A stretch of DNA of 64,000 nt from Nocardioides mangrovicus (GCF_003674065.1 NZ_RDBE01000001.1:818571-882570), one strand, 5' to 3'; counted from the first letter of the stretch, positions 18,314-27,413 are shown. Notes: generated by a model not told the origin, from the sequence alone. A program made the numbers and translations.

Positions 18314-19930
18314 GTGACCTCGACCTCATCGTCCGGGCGTCCGGTGGTCCTGCTGACCGAGCCGCTGGCGCCCAGCACCGTCGAGGCGCTGGGCGAGGAG
18401 GTGGAGGTACGCCACTGCGACGGCACCGACCGTGCGGCCCTCCTCGGCGCGCTGCCGGCGGCGGCGGCGGTGATCGTCCGGGGCTCGACCCGCATCGACG
18501 CCGAGGCGCTGGCCGCCGCTCCGCTGCTGCGGGTGGTGGCGCGGGCCGGCATTAGCCTGGCGGGCGTCGACGTCCGGGCCGCCACCCAGCAGGGCGTCAT
18601 GGTGGTAAACGCCCCGGCCGCGAACGTGGTGAGCGCGGCCGAGCTCGCGATCGGGCTGCTCCTGGCGGCAGCCCGCCACATCAGCCCCGCCCACGCGCGG
18701 CTGCGCGCCGGGCAGTGGGAGCGCGCGCCGTTCACCGGCATCGAGCTGTACGGCAAGACCGTGGGCGTGCTCGGGCTGGGCCGGGTCGGGGTGCTGGTGG
18801 CCCAGCGGCTGGCCGCCTTCGGGATGCGGGTCGTGGCCCACGACCCGTTCGTGCAGGCCGGCCGCGCCGCGCAGCTCGGCGTGCGGCTGCTGCCGCTGGA
18901 GGAGCTGATGGCCACCGCCGACGTCGTCAGCGTCCACCTGCCCCGCACCCCCGAGACCGAGGCCATGATCGGCGCCGCCGAGCTGGCGCTGGCCCGCCCG
19001 CACCTGGTGCTCGTCAACGTCGCCCGCGGCGGCATCGTCGACGAGACCGCGCTGTACGAGGCGCTGCGCTCGGGTCGCGTCGCGGCCGCCGGTCTCGACG
19101 TCTATGAGACCGAGCCGTGCACCGACAGCCCGCTACTGGGTCTGGACAACGTCGTGGCCACGCCGCACCTGGGCGCCACCACGCACGAGGCCCAGGAGAA
19201 GGCCGGCCTGGCGGCGGCCCGGTCGGTGCGCCAGGCGCTGGCCGGGGACCTGGTGCCCGACGCCGTCAACGTGCAGGGCGGCCCCATTGCTGAGGAGGTG
19301 CGTCCGGGCATCGGACTGACCGAGCGGCTGGGCCGGGTGTTCACGGCGCTGGCCGGGGGAGCGGTGCAGCAGCTCGACGTCGAGGTCCGCGGCGAGATCA
19401 CTGAGCACGACGTCACGGTGCTCGAGCTCGCGGCGCTCAAGGGCGCCTTCGCCGACGTCGTCGGCGAGCCGGTCTCCTACGTCAACGCCCCGCTGCTGGC
19501 CGCCGAGCGCGGCACGGCCGTGCGGCTGCTGACCGAGTCCGAGAGCCCGGACCACCGCAACCTGGTGACGCTGCGCGGCACGCTGCCCGACGGCCGCCGG
19601 GTGTCCGTGGCCGGCACGCTGGTCGGCCTGGCCCAGCGCGAGCGGCTGGTCGAGGTCAACGGCTTCGACGTCGACCTGGAGCCCACCGACCACCTCGCCT
19701 TCCTCGAGTACGAGGACCGCCCGGGCAAGGTCGGCGCCATCGGCGTCCTGCTCGGCGAGGCCGGGGTGAACATCGCCGGCATGCAGGTCGCCCGCGACCA
19801 GCGCGGCGGCCGGGCCCTGGTGGCGATGAGCGTCGACTCCGCCGTCCCCGCCGACGTCTTGGACCGCATCGCCGAGGCCATTGGGGCCGGGGACGTCAGC
19901 GGGGTCGACCTGACCTCAGGAGCTCCGTGA
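18314..19930 (+). CDS. serA: D-3-phosphoglycerate dehydrogenase
   Basis: 538 residues. First step of serine synthesis: NAD+-dependent oxidation of 3-phosphoglycerate. The NAD Rossmann motif GLGRVG is at 154-159, the catalytic Arg is R238 (NVARGGIVDE) and the His is H285 (TPHLGATTHE). The intervening ASB domain and C-terminal ACT domain (about 455-530, EDRPGKVGAIGVLLGEAGVNIAGMQ) make it the long type-1 enzyme seen in Mycobacterium, where serine binds ACT. GTG was chosen because it follows ATACT and leaves the first beta-strand intact; an upstream start at 18272 adds non-homologous residues. serA often follows ilvC in actinobacteria; here eight unrelated genes separate them. Confidence 0.95.
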   Translation: MTSTSSSGRPVVLLTEPLAPSTVEALGEEVEVRHCDGTDRAALLGALPAAAAVIVRGSTRIDAEALAAAPLLRVVARAGISLAGVDVRAATQQGVMVVNAPAANVVSAAELAIGLLLAAARHISPAHARLRAGQWERAPFTGIELYGKTVGVLGLGRVGVLVAQRLAAFGMRVVAHDPFVQAGRAAQLGVRLLPLEELMATADVVSVHLPRTPETEAMIGAAELALARPHLVLVNVARGGIVDETALYEALRSGRVAAAGLDVYETEPCTDSPLLGLDNVVATPHLGATTHEAQEKAGLAAARSVRQALAGDLVPDAVNVQGGPIAEEVRPGIGLTERLGRVFTALAGGAVQQLDVEVRGEITEHDVTVLELAALKGAFADVVGEPVSYVNAPLLAAERGTAVRLLTESESPDHRNLVTLRGTLPDGRRVSVAGTLVGLAQRERLVEVNGFDVDLEPTDHLAFLEYEDRPGKVGAIGVLLGEAGVNIAGMQVARDQRGGRALVAMSVDSAVPADVLDRIAEAIGAGDVSGVDLTSGAP

Positions 19931-19952
19931 TTCCCCGCCTGTGCGGGGAATC
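19929..19952. terminator. bidirectional hairpin between serA and phoD-like gene
   Basis: Perfect 10 bp stem: GATTCCCCGC (19929-19938), CTGT loop, GCGGGGAATC (19943-19952). It overlaps the serA stop codon and lies between convergent genes. Confidence 0.7.
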
Positions 19953-19963
19953 GCGAGCCGGGC

Positions 19964-21631
19964 TCAGGCGGTCTCGGCCGCGATCGTGTCCCGGATCTTC
20001 TGGGCGTCGGTGCGGGGGGCGAGGGTGGCGGCCTGGAGCAGCGGGTTGCTCGCCGTCTGCCGCATGCCGCGGACGCCGTCGTCGACGACGAAGCTGGCGC
20101 GGGTGAACGCCGGCTGGTCCTTCACGCTCACCTTGGGCACGCAGCGGAAGTCCGCGGTGAAGTGCTCGGGGGTGATGGTGGTGTTGACGTAGCCGCGCAG
20201 GTTCGTCCAGAAGTTCAGGTTCGGGTTCCACGCCGCCCAGGGGTGCTGGCCGGTGGGCTCGTCGTAGCCGTCGCCGCCCGAGGTGATCGAGGAGGCGATG
20301 AACTCGGCGCCGACGATGCTCTGGTCGACGTCGCGGTCGGCGGTGGCGTCGAAGCAGGCGTAGACGTCGGAGGCCCAGTGGGCGTGCACGTCGCCGGTGA
20401 GCACCACCGGGTTGCGGACGCCGGCCTTGACCCACGAGTCGGTCACCCGCTGCCGGGAGGGGCGGTAGCCGTCCCAGGCGTCCATCGAGACGGTGTTGTC
20501 CGGGGTCGCGGTGCTGTCGCGCTTGCCGTAGAACACCTGCTGGCCGATGACGTCCCACCGGGCGCGGCTGCGGCGGAAGCCGTCGGCCAGCCAGGCCTCC
20601 TCCTCGGCACCGGGCAGCGAGCGCTGCGGAAGGTCGGCGTCGGGGCAGTCGTCGTAGCCGTCGCCGCAGGCCTGGTCGTCGCGGAACTGGCGGGTGTCGA
20701 GCATGTGGAAGGTGGCCAGCCGACCCCACTGCAGGCGGCGGTACACCTGGATGTCCGGTCCGCGGGGCACCGAGCGCGGCCGCAGCGGCATGTTCTCGTA
20801 GTACGCGCGGAAGGCGGCGGCGCGCCGGGCCGGGAAGCCGGGGGCGTCCTCGGGGTGCTCGGGCGTCTCGTCGGCCCAGTTGTTGTCGACCTCGTGGTCG
20901 TCGAAGACCACCAGCCACGGCGCCGCGTGGTGGGCGGCCTGCAGGTCGAGGTCGGCGTGGTACTGGGAGTAGCGCTGCCGGTAGTTGGGCAGCGTCACGG
21001 TCTCCGGGCCGTCGTGGTCACGGACGTTGCCCGAGGCGGCCACGTAGTCGCCGGCCTTGTACTCGTACTGGTAGTCGCCCAGGTGCAGCACCAGGTCGGG
21101 GTGGTCCTCGGCCAGCCGCCGGTAGGCGGTGAACCAGCCGTGCTCGTACTGCGAGCACGAGACGAAGGCCATCGCCAGCGAGCCGGTGCGCCCGAAGGGG
21201 GCGGGCGCGGTCAGCGTGCGGCCGGTCGGGGAGACGTGGCGACCGGTGCGGAACCGGTAGTAGTACTCCCGCCCCGGGCGCAGGCCCCGCGCCTCCACGT
21301 GCACCGCGTGGGCGTACGCCGGGCTCGCCAGGGCCAGGCCCCGGCGCACCACCCGGCGGAAGCGGACGTCCTCGGCCACCTCCCACTCCAGCGGGTAGGT
21401 GCGGCCCGGCATGCCGCCCTGGCCGTCCTCGGCGTCGGGGTCGACCGCGAGGCGGGTCCACAGCACGACGCTGGTGGGGTCGGGGTCGCCGCTGGCGACG
21501 CCGAGGGCGAAGGGGTCGGTGCGCGGCGTGACGGCCGCGGCGGTGGCCCGCAGCTGCGGGACGGTGAGGCTGGCGGTGGCGCCGGCGGCGACGAGGCCGG
21601 AGCGCAGGACGGTTCTCCGAGACGGTTGCAT
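19964..21631 (-). CDS. phoD: PhoD-family alkaline phosphatase / phosphodiesterase, Tat-exported
   Basis: 555 residues. The Tat signal SRRTVLRSGLVAAGATASL at the N-terminus means export in folded form. The PhoD_N domain follows (FALGVASGDPDPTSVVLWTRL). Metal-binding motifs of the Ca2+/Fe3+ PhoD phosphatases are visible: FVSCSQYEHG, HLGDYQYEY, FDDHEVDNNWAD and VLTGDVHAHWA. It hydrolyses phosphomonoesters and diesters to scavenge phosphate outside the membrane. The ATG at 21631 is preferred over an upstream TTG because it places the twin Arg at residues 5-6. No PHO-box-like repeats were recognised upstream. Confidence 0.9.
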   Translation of the reverse strand: MQPSRRTVLRSGLVAAGATASLTVPQLRATAAAVTPRTDPFALGVASGDPDPTSVVLWTRLAVDPDAEDGQGGMPGRTYPLEWEVAEDVRFRRVVRRGLALASPAYAHAVHVEARGLRPGREYYYRFRTGRHVSPTGRTLTAPAPFGRTGSLAMAFVSCSQYEHGWFTAYRRLAEDHPDLVLHLGDYQYEYKAGDYVAASGNVRDHDGPETVTLPNYRQRYSQYHADLDLQAAHHAAPWLVVFDDHEVDNNWADETPEHPEDAPGFPARRAAAFRAYYENMPLRPRSVPRGPDIQVYRRLQWGRLATFHMLDTRQFRDDQACGDGYDDCPDADLPQRSLPGAEEEAWLADGFRRSRARWDVIGQQVFYGKRDSTATPDNTVSMDAWDGYRPSRQRVTDSWVKAGVRNPVVLTGDVHAHWASDVYACFDATADRDVDQSIVGAEFIASSITSGGDGYDEPTGQHPWAAWNPNLNFWTNLRGYVNTTITPEHFTADFRCVPKVSVKDQPAFTRASFVVDDGVRGMRQTASNPLLQAATLAPRTDAQKIRDTIAAETA

Positions 21632-21695
21632 GGCCCGACCCAACGCCGACCCGACGCGCGCCGGGCGAACCGGACGTGAACGGCGGCTGAAACCC

Positions 21696-23129
21696 TCAGG
21701 CGACCATCGGTGTGCGCGGTCCGCGCCCGATCGAGCCGGGGCTGGACTGCGTCTCCTGCCAGGCCGCGGCGATCCGTTCGACGGCGTCGACCAGCACGTC
21801 GGCCGGCAGCGCGAACGGCAGCCGCACGAACCGGTCCAGGCCGCCCTCGGGGGCGAAGGCCGGGCCGGCGGCGAGCAGCACGCCGTGGCGGGCCGCGACC
21901 GGCACCAGTGCGGATGAGAGCGCCGCCGGCAGCTCGCACCACAGCGACAGCCCGCCGCCGGGAAGGCCGACGCGCCACTGCGGCAGGTGGCGCACGATCG
22001 CGGCGCGCGCCGCGTCGCGGGAGGCCCGCAACTGCCGGCGACGGTGCTCGAGCAGGTCCGCGCCGTGGGTCAGCAGGTCGGCAGCCACCAGCTGCTCCAG
22101 CGGCGAGCTGCCGAGGTCGAGCGCGAGGCGCGCGCGGAAGAGCGTGTCGACCAGGTGCTCGGGGGCGCGCACCCAGCCGATCCGGATCCCGCCCCAGAAC
22201 GCCTTGCTCACGCTGCCCACGCTCACCGAGCCGGGGGAGTACGTCGCGAACGGCGCCGGCAGCGGCTCGTCGTCGAGGCCGAGCGCGACCATCGACTCGT
22301 CGACGACGGCCGTGGTCCGCGTCCGGCGCAGCGCACGTGCCACCCGCTCGCGGTCGGCGTCGCCCATCAGCCGCGCGGTGGGGTTGTGGAAGTCGGGGAT
22401 GAGGTAGGCCGCCCGGGGTGCGACCTGGCGGATGGCCGTCACCAGGTCGGCGGCGTCCTCGTCGCGGTGCACGCCGACGCCGGCCAGCCGGGCGCCGGCG
22501 TGCCCGAGGGCGGCGATGGCGTTGGGGTAGGTGGGACTCTCCAGCACCACCCGGTCGCCGGGGGAGACCAGGGCCTGCACGGCCACGGCCACGCCGGCCA
22601 GCGCGCCCGGCACCACCAGCACCTGATCGGGCGAGGTGGGCAGGCCGCGGGCGTCGTACGTCGCGGCCACGGCCTCGCGCAGCACCGGCAGCCCCGAGGG
22701 GTGGTAGCCGGTGCCGGCCAGGTACGGCGGCAGCGCGGCCGTGGCGCGCTCGTAGGCCGCGAGCAGGCCGGGGCCGGGGAGCGGGGCGGCGCAGGTCAGG
22801 TCGATCGTGTCCGCTCGGGTGTCGCTGGGGGTGAGCAGGTGATCGGTGCGATGCCCCGCGGAGTCGGGCAGGGCGGCCACGCTGCCCGAGCCCTGCCGCG
22901 AGACCAGGTAGCCGTGGTCGCGCAGCTCGGCGTACGCGCGGGCCACCGTCGTCCGGCTGACGTCGAGCGCCGCAGTGAGCTCCCGCTCGCTGGGCAGCCG
23001 GGCCCCCAGCGGCAGGCGGCCGTCGGTGATGAGCACGCGTAGCGCCTCGGCCAGTCCCTTGTAGGCGGGCGAGCGGTCGAAGTCGTCGAGCAGCCGGGCG
23101 ACGCTGCGAGCGGCGATGACGCGAGACAT
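21696..23129 (-). CDS. MocR-type GntR/aminotransferase regulator (YczR-like)
   Basis: 477 residues. An N-terminal GntR winged helix (about 20-85: LPLGARLPSERELTAALDVSRTTVARAYAELRDHGYLVSRQGSG) is fused to a fold-type I aminotransferase domain with the PLP Lys region SVSVGSVSKAFWGGIRIGW and the Asn/Asp signature FHNPTARLMG. MocR regulators sense PLP or amino-acid derivatives. It is divergent from a YczE-type membrane protein gene, the standing partner of the YczR subgroup in actinobacteria and firmicutes, and a perfect dyad lies between the two starts. Expected to control itself and yczE. Confidence 0.88.
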   Translation of the reverse strand: MSRVIAARSVARLLDDFDRSPAYKGLAEALRVLITDGRLPLGARLPSERELTAALDVSRTTVARAYAELRDHGYLVSRQGSGSVAALPDSAGHRTDHLLTPSDTRADTIDLTCAAPLPGPGLLAAYERATAALPPYLAGTGYHPSGLPVLREAVAATYDARGLPTSPDQVLVVPGALAGVAVAVQALVSPGDRVVLESPTYPNAIAALGHAGARLAGVGVHRDEDAADLVTAIRQVAPRAAYLIPDFHNPTARLMGDADRERVARALRRTRTTAVVDESMVALGLDDEPLPAPFATYSPGSVSVGSVSKAFWGGIRIGWVRAPEHLVDTLFRARLALDLGSSPLEQLVAADLLTHGADLLEHRRRQLRASRDAARAAIVRHLPQWRVGLPGGGLSLWCELPAALSSALVPVAARHGVLLAAGPAFAPEGGLDRFVRLPFALPADVLVDAVERIAAAWQETQSSPGSIGRGPRTPMVA

Positions 23130-23142
23130 GCAGGCCAGTCAA

Positions 23143-23177
23143 CCGCAACTGGCTATGTCGGACCAGGCCAGTTGCGG
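23143..23177. promoter_or_regulatory. candidate YczR (MocR) operator
   Basis: A perfect inverted repeat with 11 bp arms, CCGCAACTGGC (23143-23153) and GCCAGTTGCGG (23167-23177), spaced by 13 bp. An extra direct half-site GCCAGT is at 23134-23139. It lies between the divergent MocR and YczE starts. Confidence 0.7.
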
Positions 23178-23190
23178 CTTCGATGAAGCC

Positions 23191-23871
23191 ATGGCGTTCG
23201 CCCCCTCCCACCAGCCGGCCCGCCAGCTGGCCCGCCTGGGGCCCCTGGCCCAGCTTCGCGCCGGCCGCCTCGGGCGCCGGCTGCCCCAGCTGCTGGTCGG
23301 CCTCGTCCTCTACGGCGTCGGCATGGCGCTGATGGTGCGATCGGGCCTGGGCAACATGCCCTGGGACGTGCTGCACCAGGGCCTGGCCGGCCACCTGCCG
23401 CTGAACTTCGGCGAGGTGGTCATCGCCGTCAGCGCGGTGGTGCTGCTGCTGTGGGTCCCGCTGCGCGAGATCCCCGGGCTCGGCACGGTGCTCAACGCGC
23501 TGGTGATCGGCGTCGTGGTCAACCTCGGGCTGGCGCTGTTCTCCGAGCCGCACGGCCTGGGCCTGCGGGTCGCCATGATGCTGCTCGGCCTCGCGCTCAA
23601 CGCGCTGGCCACCGCGATGTACATCGGCTCGCAGTTCGGTCCGGGCGCCCGCGACGGCCTGATGACCGGCCTGCACCGTCGCACCGGGCTCTCGATCCGG
23701 CTGGTGCGCACCTCGCTGGAGGTGGTCGTGGTCGTCCTCGGCTGGCTGCTCGGCGGCACCTTCGGCGTCGGGACCGTGCTCTACGCCGTGGTCATCGGCC
23801 CGCTGGTCCAGCTGCTGCTGCCGTCGTTCACCGTCGCCCTCACACCGGTAGAAAACGGGCGGCGGGTGTAG
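23191..23871 (+). CDS. yczE: YczE/YyaS/YitT family membrane protein
   Basis: 226 residues with about five membrane helices. Family blocks visible are LPQLLVGLVLYGVGMALMVRSGLGNMPWDVLHQGL (about 31-64) and MYIGSQFGPGARDGLMTGLHRRTGLSIRLVRTSLE (about 145-180). The role is unknown; the gene is regularly controlled by the adjacent MocR regulator, and a transport role linked to PLP or amino acids has been suggested for the pair. The ATG at 23191 places the coding region after the operator; upstream in-frame ATGs at 23116, 23128 and 23155 lie within or before the dyad. Confidence 0.85.
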   Translation: MAFAPSHQPARQLARLGPLAQLRAGRLGRRLPQLLVGLVLYGVGMALMVRSGLGNMPWDVLHQGLAGHLPLNFGEVVIAVSAVVLLLWVPLREIPGLGTVLNALVIGVVVNLGLALFSEPHGLGLRVAMMLLGLALNALATAMYIGSQFGPGARDGLMTGLHRRTGLSIRLVRTSLEVVVVVLGWLLGGTFGVGTVLYAVVIGPLVQLLLPSFTVALTPVENGRRV

Positions 23872-23910
23872 GAAACCAGGCAGTTGGTGGCGGTCTTGTC
23901 CCGGTTCGTG

Positions 23911-23944
23911 CCCCGGTTTCACCCGCCGGCCGGTGAAACCGGGG
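23911..23944 (+). terminator. hairpin after yczE
   Basis: A perfect 13 bp repeat, CCCCGGTTTCACC (23911-23923) with GGTGAAACCGGGG (23932-23944), and an 8 nt GC-rich loop. No T tract follows. Confidence 0.6.
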
Positions 23945-24004
23945 AACCCTCGAAACCCCCCGAAACCCACCCACCACCCCCCGATCCCGCCTACCCTCGA
24001 CCCC

Positions 24005-24790
24005 GTGCTCCTCACTCGTCTCGGGCTGTCCCTCGGCGCCGCGGCGCTGGCCGCGCTGCACGTCGGGGCCCCGGCCACGACCCTGGTCAGCGCGCCCGCC
24101 GCCTCTTCGACTGCCTCCTCGTCGGGGCCGCTGGCCGGCCGCACCGTCGTCATCGACCCGGGCCACCAGCTCGGCAACGCCCGCTTCCCGCGGCAGATCA
24201 ACGCACCCGTCGACGCGGGGGGCTTCGACAAGCCGTGCAACACCACCGGCACCGCCACCAACGCCGGCTATCCCGAGGCCACCTTCGCCTGGAAGGTCGC
24301 CGTCGGCGTCCGCGACCGGCTCCGTGCGCTCGGCGCGACCGTGATCATGACCCGGCACAGCAACAGCCGCGCGAAGTGGGGTCCTTGCGTCGACGTGCGC
24401 GGCAAGATCGGCGACCGGGGCTACCGCGGTCGCACCAGCGACGCCGACCTCAAGCTCAGCATCCACGGCGACGGTTCCGCGGCCGGCAACCACGGCTTCC
24501 ACGTCATCGTCGCGACCGCCAAGAAGGCCGAGTCGATGCCGTACGCGCTCGACACCCGCGCCGCGCTGCAGCGGGCCGGCTTCGTCCGCTCGACCTACAT
24601 CGGCGCCGGTACGGCCCTGTCGGTGCGCGGCGACCTGGGCACGCTCAACTGGTCCGACATGCCCACGGTGATGGTCGAGCTGGGCAACATGCGCAACGCC
24701 GGCGACGCCCGGGTGATGAGGTCGGCGGCGGGCCAGCGGCGCTACGCCACGGCGCTGGCCTCTGCGGCCCAGACGTACCTGTCCCGCTAG
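24005..24790 (+). CDS. N-acetylmuramoyl-L-alanine amidase (Amidase_3), secreted
   Basis: 261 residues. A hydrophobic N-terminal segment (LLTRLGLSLGAAALAALHV) is a signal peptide or anchor. The Amidase_3 domain follows (about 45-260): the first zinc ligand is in VVIDPGHQ (H54), the Glu ligand in YPEATFAW, the second His in KLSIHGD, and the catalytic Glu in VMVELGNM. It cleaves the amide between MurNAc and the stem peptide of peptidoglycan. GTG start 7 nt after TACCCT (23992-23997), a leaderless arrangement. Similar to mycobacterial Rv3717-type single-domain amidases; no binding domain is fused. Confidence 0.9.
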   Translation: MLLTRLGLSLGAAALAALHVGAPATTLVSAPAASSTASSSGPLAGRTVVIDPGHQLGNARFPRQINAPVDAGGFDKPCNTTGTATNAGYPEATFAWKVAVGVRDRLRALGATVIMTRHSNSRAKWGPCVDVRGKIGDRGYRGRTSDADLKLSIHGDGSAAGNHGFHVIVATAKKAESMPYALDTRAALQRAGFVRSTYIGAGTALSVRGDLGTLNWSDMPTVMVELGNMRNAGDARVMRSAAGQRRYATALASAAQTYLSR

Positions 24791-24929
24791 CGCGGCGATG
24801 TCCAACGTGTGACCGCCTGATTTCGTTCCCTGTGCATGCGCGGTTCATCTTCCGCAGGGTGGTCTCGCGGGTCTAGCGTGCTCTCGGCTCCGGCGTCGGG
24901 TCGGGCCGGTGAGCACGTGGGAGGGCTTC

Positions 24930-26669
24930 ATGGCGACACAGACGCCGGCGGCGCCGGAGAACAAGCAGGGCAAGAGCGGTGCCTCGCTCGCGCGCGAGAT
25001 CGGCCTGATCGGACTGCTGTGGGCCTCGATGGGCTCGATCATCGGCTCCGGCTGGCTGTTCGGTGCCCAGAAGGGCCTCTACAACGCCGGTCCGGCGGTG
25101 ATGATCTCCTGGGTCATCGGCGGCGTCTGCATCTTGATCCTGGCGCTCGTGCACGCCGAGCTGGGTGCGATGTTCCCGCTCTCGGGCGGCTCGGCCCGCT
25201 TCCCGCACTACGCCTTCGGCGGCATCGCGGGTGCCGGGTTCGGCTGGTTCTCCTGGCTGCAGGCGGTCACCGTCGCGCCGATCGAGGTCTCCGCGGCCAT
25301 CCTCTACGCGACGCACTACAAGTTCGCGCAAGGCTGGCTCAACCCGAACGAGACGCTGACCCACAGCGGCCTGATCGTCGCCGTCATCTTGATGGCGCTG
25401 CTGGCCGCGGTGAACTACCTGGGCGTCAAGGCGCTGGCCAACACCAACAGCGCGGTCACCTGGTGGAAGGTCGGCGTCCCGCTGGGCACGATCCTGGTCG
25501 TCGCGGTCGCGGGCCTGCTGGGCGCGGGCAACGCCGGCCTGCACTGGAGCAACTTCCACGCCGCCGACGGCTTCAACCCCTACGGCCTCAAGGGCATCCT
25601 GCTGGCCATCCCGGTGAGCGGCATCATCTTCGCCTACCTCGGCTTCGAGCAGGCCGACCAGCTGGCCGGTGAGTCCAAGAACCCCAAGCGCGACATCCCG
25701 CTGGCCGTCATCGGCTCGATCATCCTGGGCCTGATCATCTACATCCTGCTGCAGCTGATGTTCCTCATCGCGCTGCCCTCCAGCGCCATCGGCAAGCACT
25801 GGTGCGACGGCAACCCCGACAACGTCTCGGGCTGTCTGCCGGCCGAGATCGCCGGCAAGGCCAACCCCGCGATCCAGCACCTCTTCAGTGCCTTCTCCGG
25901 CCCCTGGGCCGAGATCGCGGCGCTGATCAGCCTGGGCTGGCTGGCCACGATCCTCTACATCGACGCCATCGTCTCGCCGCTGGGCACGGGCCTGATCTAC
26001 TACGCCGCCGGCTCGCGCGTCTCCTACGGCCTGGCCCGCAACGACTACTTCCACTCGGTCTTCGGCAAGCTCACCGCCTCGAAGGTGCCGTGGGTGGGCG
26101 TCCTGGTGTCCTTCGTGGCCGGCTGCGTGTGCTTCCTGCCCTTCCCGAGCTGGCAGTCGCTGGTCGGCCTCATCACCAGCGCCTCGGTGCTGATGTACGC
26201 CGGCGCACCGCTCTCCTTCGGCGCCTTCCGCAAGCGGCTGCCCGACTACGAGCGTCCCTACCGGCTGCCGCTGGGTGAGTTCTGGTCGCCGCTGGCCTTC
26301 ATCGTCTCCTCGCTGATCATCCTCTGGTCGGGCTGGGAGACGGCCTGGAAGCTGGGGATCCTGATCGTCATCGGCATCTTGTTGATCTTCAACCGCGAGA
26401 TGGACCCCGCGCACCTCAACACCCGCGCCGCGGGCTGGCTGCCGGTCTACCTCATCGGCATCGGCGTGATCACGTACTTCTCCACCTTCGGCGGTTCGCC
26501 CGCCCAGCACGTGATGGGGCTGTGGACCTCGATCATCGTGACCGCCGCCTTCAGCCTGGTCATCTACTACTGGGCCATCGCGGTGGCGCTACCGACGGAG
26601 ACCATCCAACGCATGATCGACGAGGTCGTGGTGCCCGAGGAGGACGACCTGGCCGGGCCCGCCCACTGA
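24930..26669 (+). CDS. APC-superfamily amino acid permease
   Basis: 579 residues with about 12-14 membrane helices. The helix-1 substrate motif GSIIGSGWLFGAQ (about 36-48) and the helix-6 region IIFAYLGFEQADQLAGESKNPKRDIP are APC hallmarks. Close to the aspartate/proline-type permeases of the AAT/YhdG group, so amino-acid:H+ symport or exchange is likely. The ATG at 24930 has GGGAGGG 6 nt upstream; an in-frame GTG at 24909 is less likely. A -10-like TAGCGT at 24874-24879 suggests a short 5' UTR. It ends at a 71 bp palindrome. Confidence 0.88.
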   Translation: MATQTPAAPENKQGKSGASLAREIGLIGLLWASMGSIIGSGWLFGAQKGLYNAGPAVMISWVIGGVCILILALVHAELGAMFPLSGGSARFPHYAFGGIAGAGFGWFSWLQAVTVAPIEVSAAILYATHYKFAQGWLNPNETLTHSGLIVAVILMALLAAVNYLGVKALANTNSAVTWWKVGVPLGTILVVAVAGLLGAGNAGLHWSNFHAADGFNPYGLKGILLAIPVSGIIFAYLGFEQADQLAGESKNPKRDIPLAVIGSIILGLIIYILLQLMFLIALPSSAIGKHWCDGNPDNVSGCLPAEIAGKANPAIQHLFSAFSGPWAEIAALISLGWLATILYIDAIVSPLGTGLIYYAAGSRVSYGLARNDYFHSVFGKLTASKVPWVGVLVSFVAGCVCFLPFPSWQSLVGLITSASVLMYAGAPLSFGAFRKRLPDYERPYRLPLGEFWSPLAFIVSSLIILWSGWETAWKLGILIVIGILLIFNREMDPAHLNTRAAGWLPVYLIGIGVITYFSTFGGSPAQHVMGLWTSIIVTAAFSLVIYYWAIAVALPTETIQRMIDEVVVPEEDDLAGPAH

Positions 26670-26674
26670 GCGAA

Positions 26675-26745
26675 GCGGGATAGTCAGAGACGACATGGCT
26701 GCCGATCGGACCGATCGGCAGCCATGTCGTCTCTGACTATCCCGC
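26675..26745. repeat. 71 bp perfect palindrome, copy A of GG(n)TAGTC family
   Basis: Arms of 35 nt (26675-26709 and 26711-26745) are exact reverse complements around a single A at 26710. The ends carry GGGATAGTC and GACTATCCC. It lies between the APC permease stop and the convergent methyltransferase, whose TAG stop begins at 26746. It can serve as a bidirectional terminator, but its length and end sequences match three other elements in the window. Confidence 0.85.
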
Positions 26746-27312
26746 CTACCGCTTGGTGGCGATGAGCACCGAGGCGTCGGAGGCCACCATGACCTCCGCG
26801 GAGGTGAAGCGGTCGTCGAGGAGCCACTCCTCGCGCAGGCCGTCGACGCGGCCCTGGGTGACCGGGGGCCAGGACTCGCACGGGTCGACGTCGTCGAGCA
26901 CCACGATGCCGCCGGGCTCGACCAGGTCGGCGACGGCGTGCACGTTGGCCTGGTCGGGGGCGTCGGCGTCGAGGAAGAGCAGCGAGAACGGCGCGTGCTC
27001 CTTCAACGTCGACCAGTCGGCCGCCACGACCTCGACCTGATGGTCGTCGGCGAAGATCTCGGCCGCGGCGCCGGCCAGATCGGGGTCGAGCTCGGCGGTG
27101 AGGATGCGGGCGTCGTCGGGGACACCGGAGCGCAGCCAGGCGGTGCCCACCCCGCAGCCGGTGCCGAACTCGGCCAGCGTGCCGCTGCGGGTGGCGGCCA
27201 GCGCGGCCAGCAGCCGGCCGGTCTCGTTGCGGCAGAAGGAGACGTAGCCAGCGCGGCGGGAAAGGTCGAAGGCGCGCGCGACGACGTCGGGAAGGTCGGG
27301 TCGGGCGCTCAT
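26746..27312 (-). CDS. class I SAM-dependent methyltransferase (O-methyltransferase-like)
   Basis: 188 residues. Motif I is LAEFGTGCGVGTAWL (about 45-60), the acidic loop ILTAELDPD ends strand 2, and LLFLDADAPDQANVHAVADLVEPGGIVVLDDV resembles the post-I and metal loop of small-molecule O-methyltransferases. N-terminal FCRNETGRLLAALAA matches the family's RxExGxLLAxL opening. The substrate is unknown. The stop codon abuts the 71 bp palindrome. It is divergent from the leuB leader unit, with the TGAGAC-type dyad about 30 bp before its start. Confidence 0.78.
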   Translation of the reverse strand: MSARPDLPDVVARAFDLSRRAGYVSFCRNETGRLLAALAATRSGTLAEFGTGCGVGTAWLRSGVPDDARILTAELDPDLAGAAAEIFADDHQVEVVAADWSTLKEHAPFSLLFLDADAPDQANVHAVADLVEPGGIVVLDDVDPCESWPPVTQGRVDGLREEWLLDDRFTSAEVMVASDASVLIATKR

Positions 27313-27341
27313 CAGAGCAGTCTGCGCCGCACAGCCTCCGG

Positions 27342-27370
27342 TGAGACGAGTGTCTCAGCCGGCGAGACAC
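27342..27370. promoter_or_regulatory. TGAGAC/GTCTCA operator-like cluster upstream of leuB leader
   Basis: TGAGAC (27342-27347), 4 nt, GTCTCA (27352-27357) form a perfect 16 bp dyad. An overlapping second dyad GTGTCTC (27350-27356), 7 nt, GAGACAC (27364-27370) shares a half-site. It lies 50-80 bp before the leuB leader. The same hexamers flank the leuC promoter and precede ilvE. Confidence 0.6.
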
Positions 27371-27407
27371 GCACCGCGAATCCGGTGCGCACCCGGCCGC
27401 GGCGGCG

Positions 27408-27413
27408 TACCGT
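27408..27413 (+). promoter_or_regulatory. -10 box of leuB leader transcript
   Basis: TACCGT, 10 nt before the leader ATG. It implies a very short 5' UTR. No clear -35 is visible. Confidence 0.4.

Noticed and set aside
21211..24261. 1016-codon minus-strand open frame across the PhoD, MocR and YczE regions
   Set aside because: It is out of frame with three genes that have clear family motifs and consists of Arg/Ala/Pro-rich sequence typical of antisense frames at high GC.
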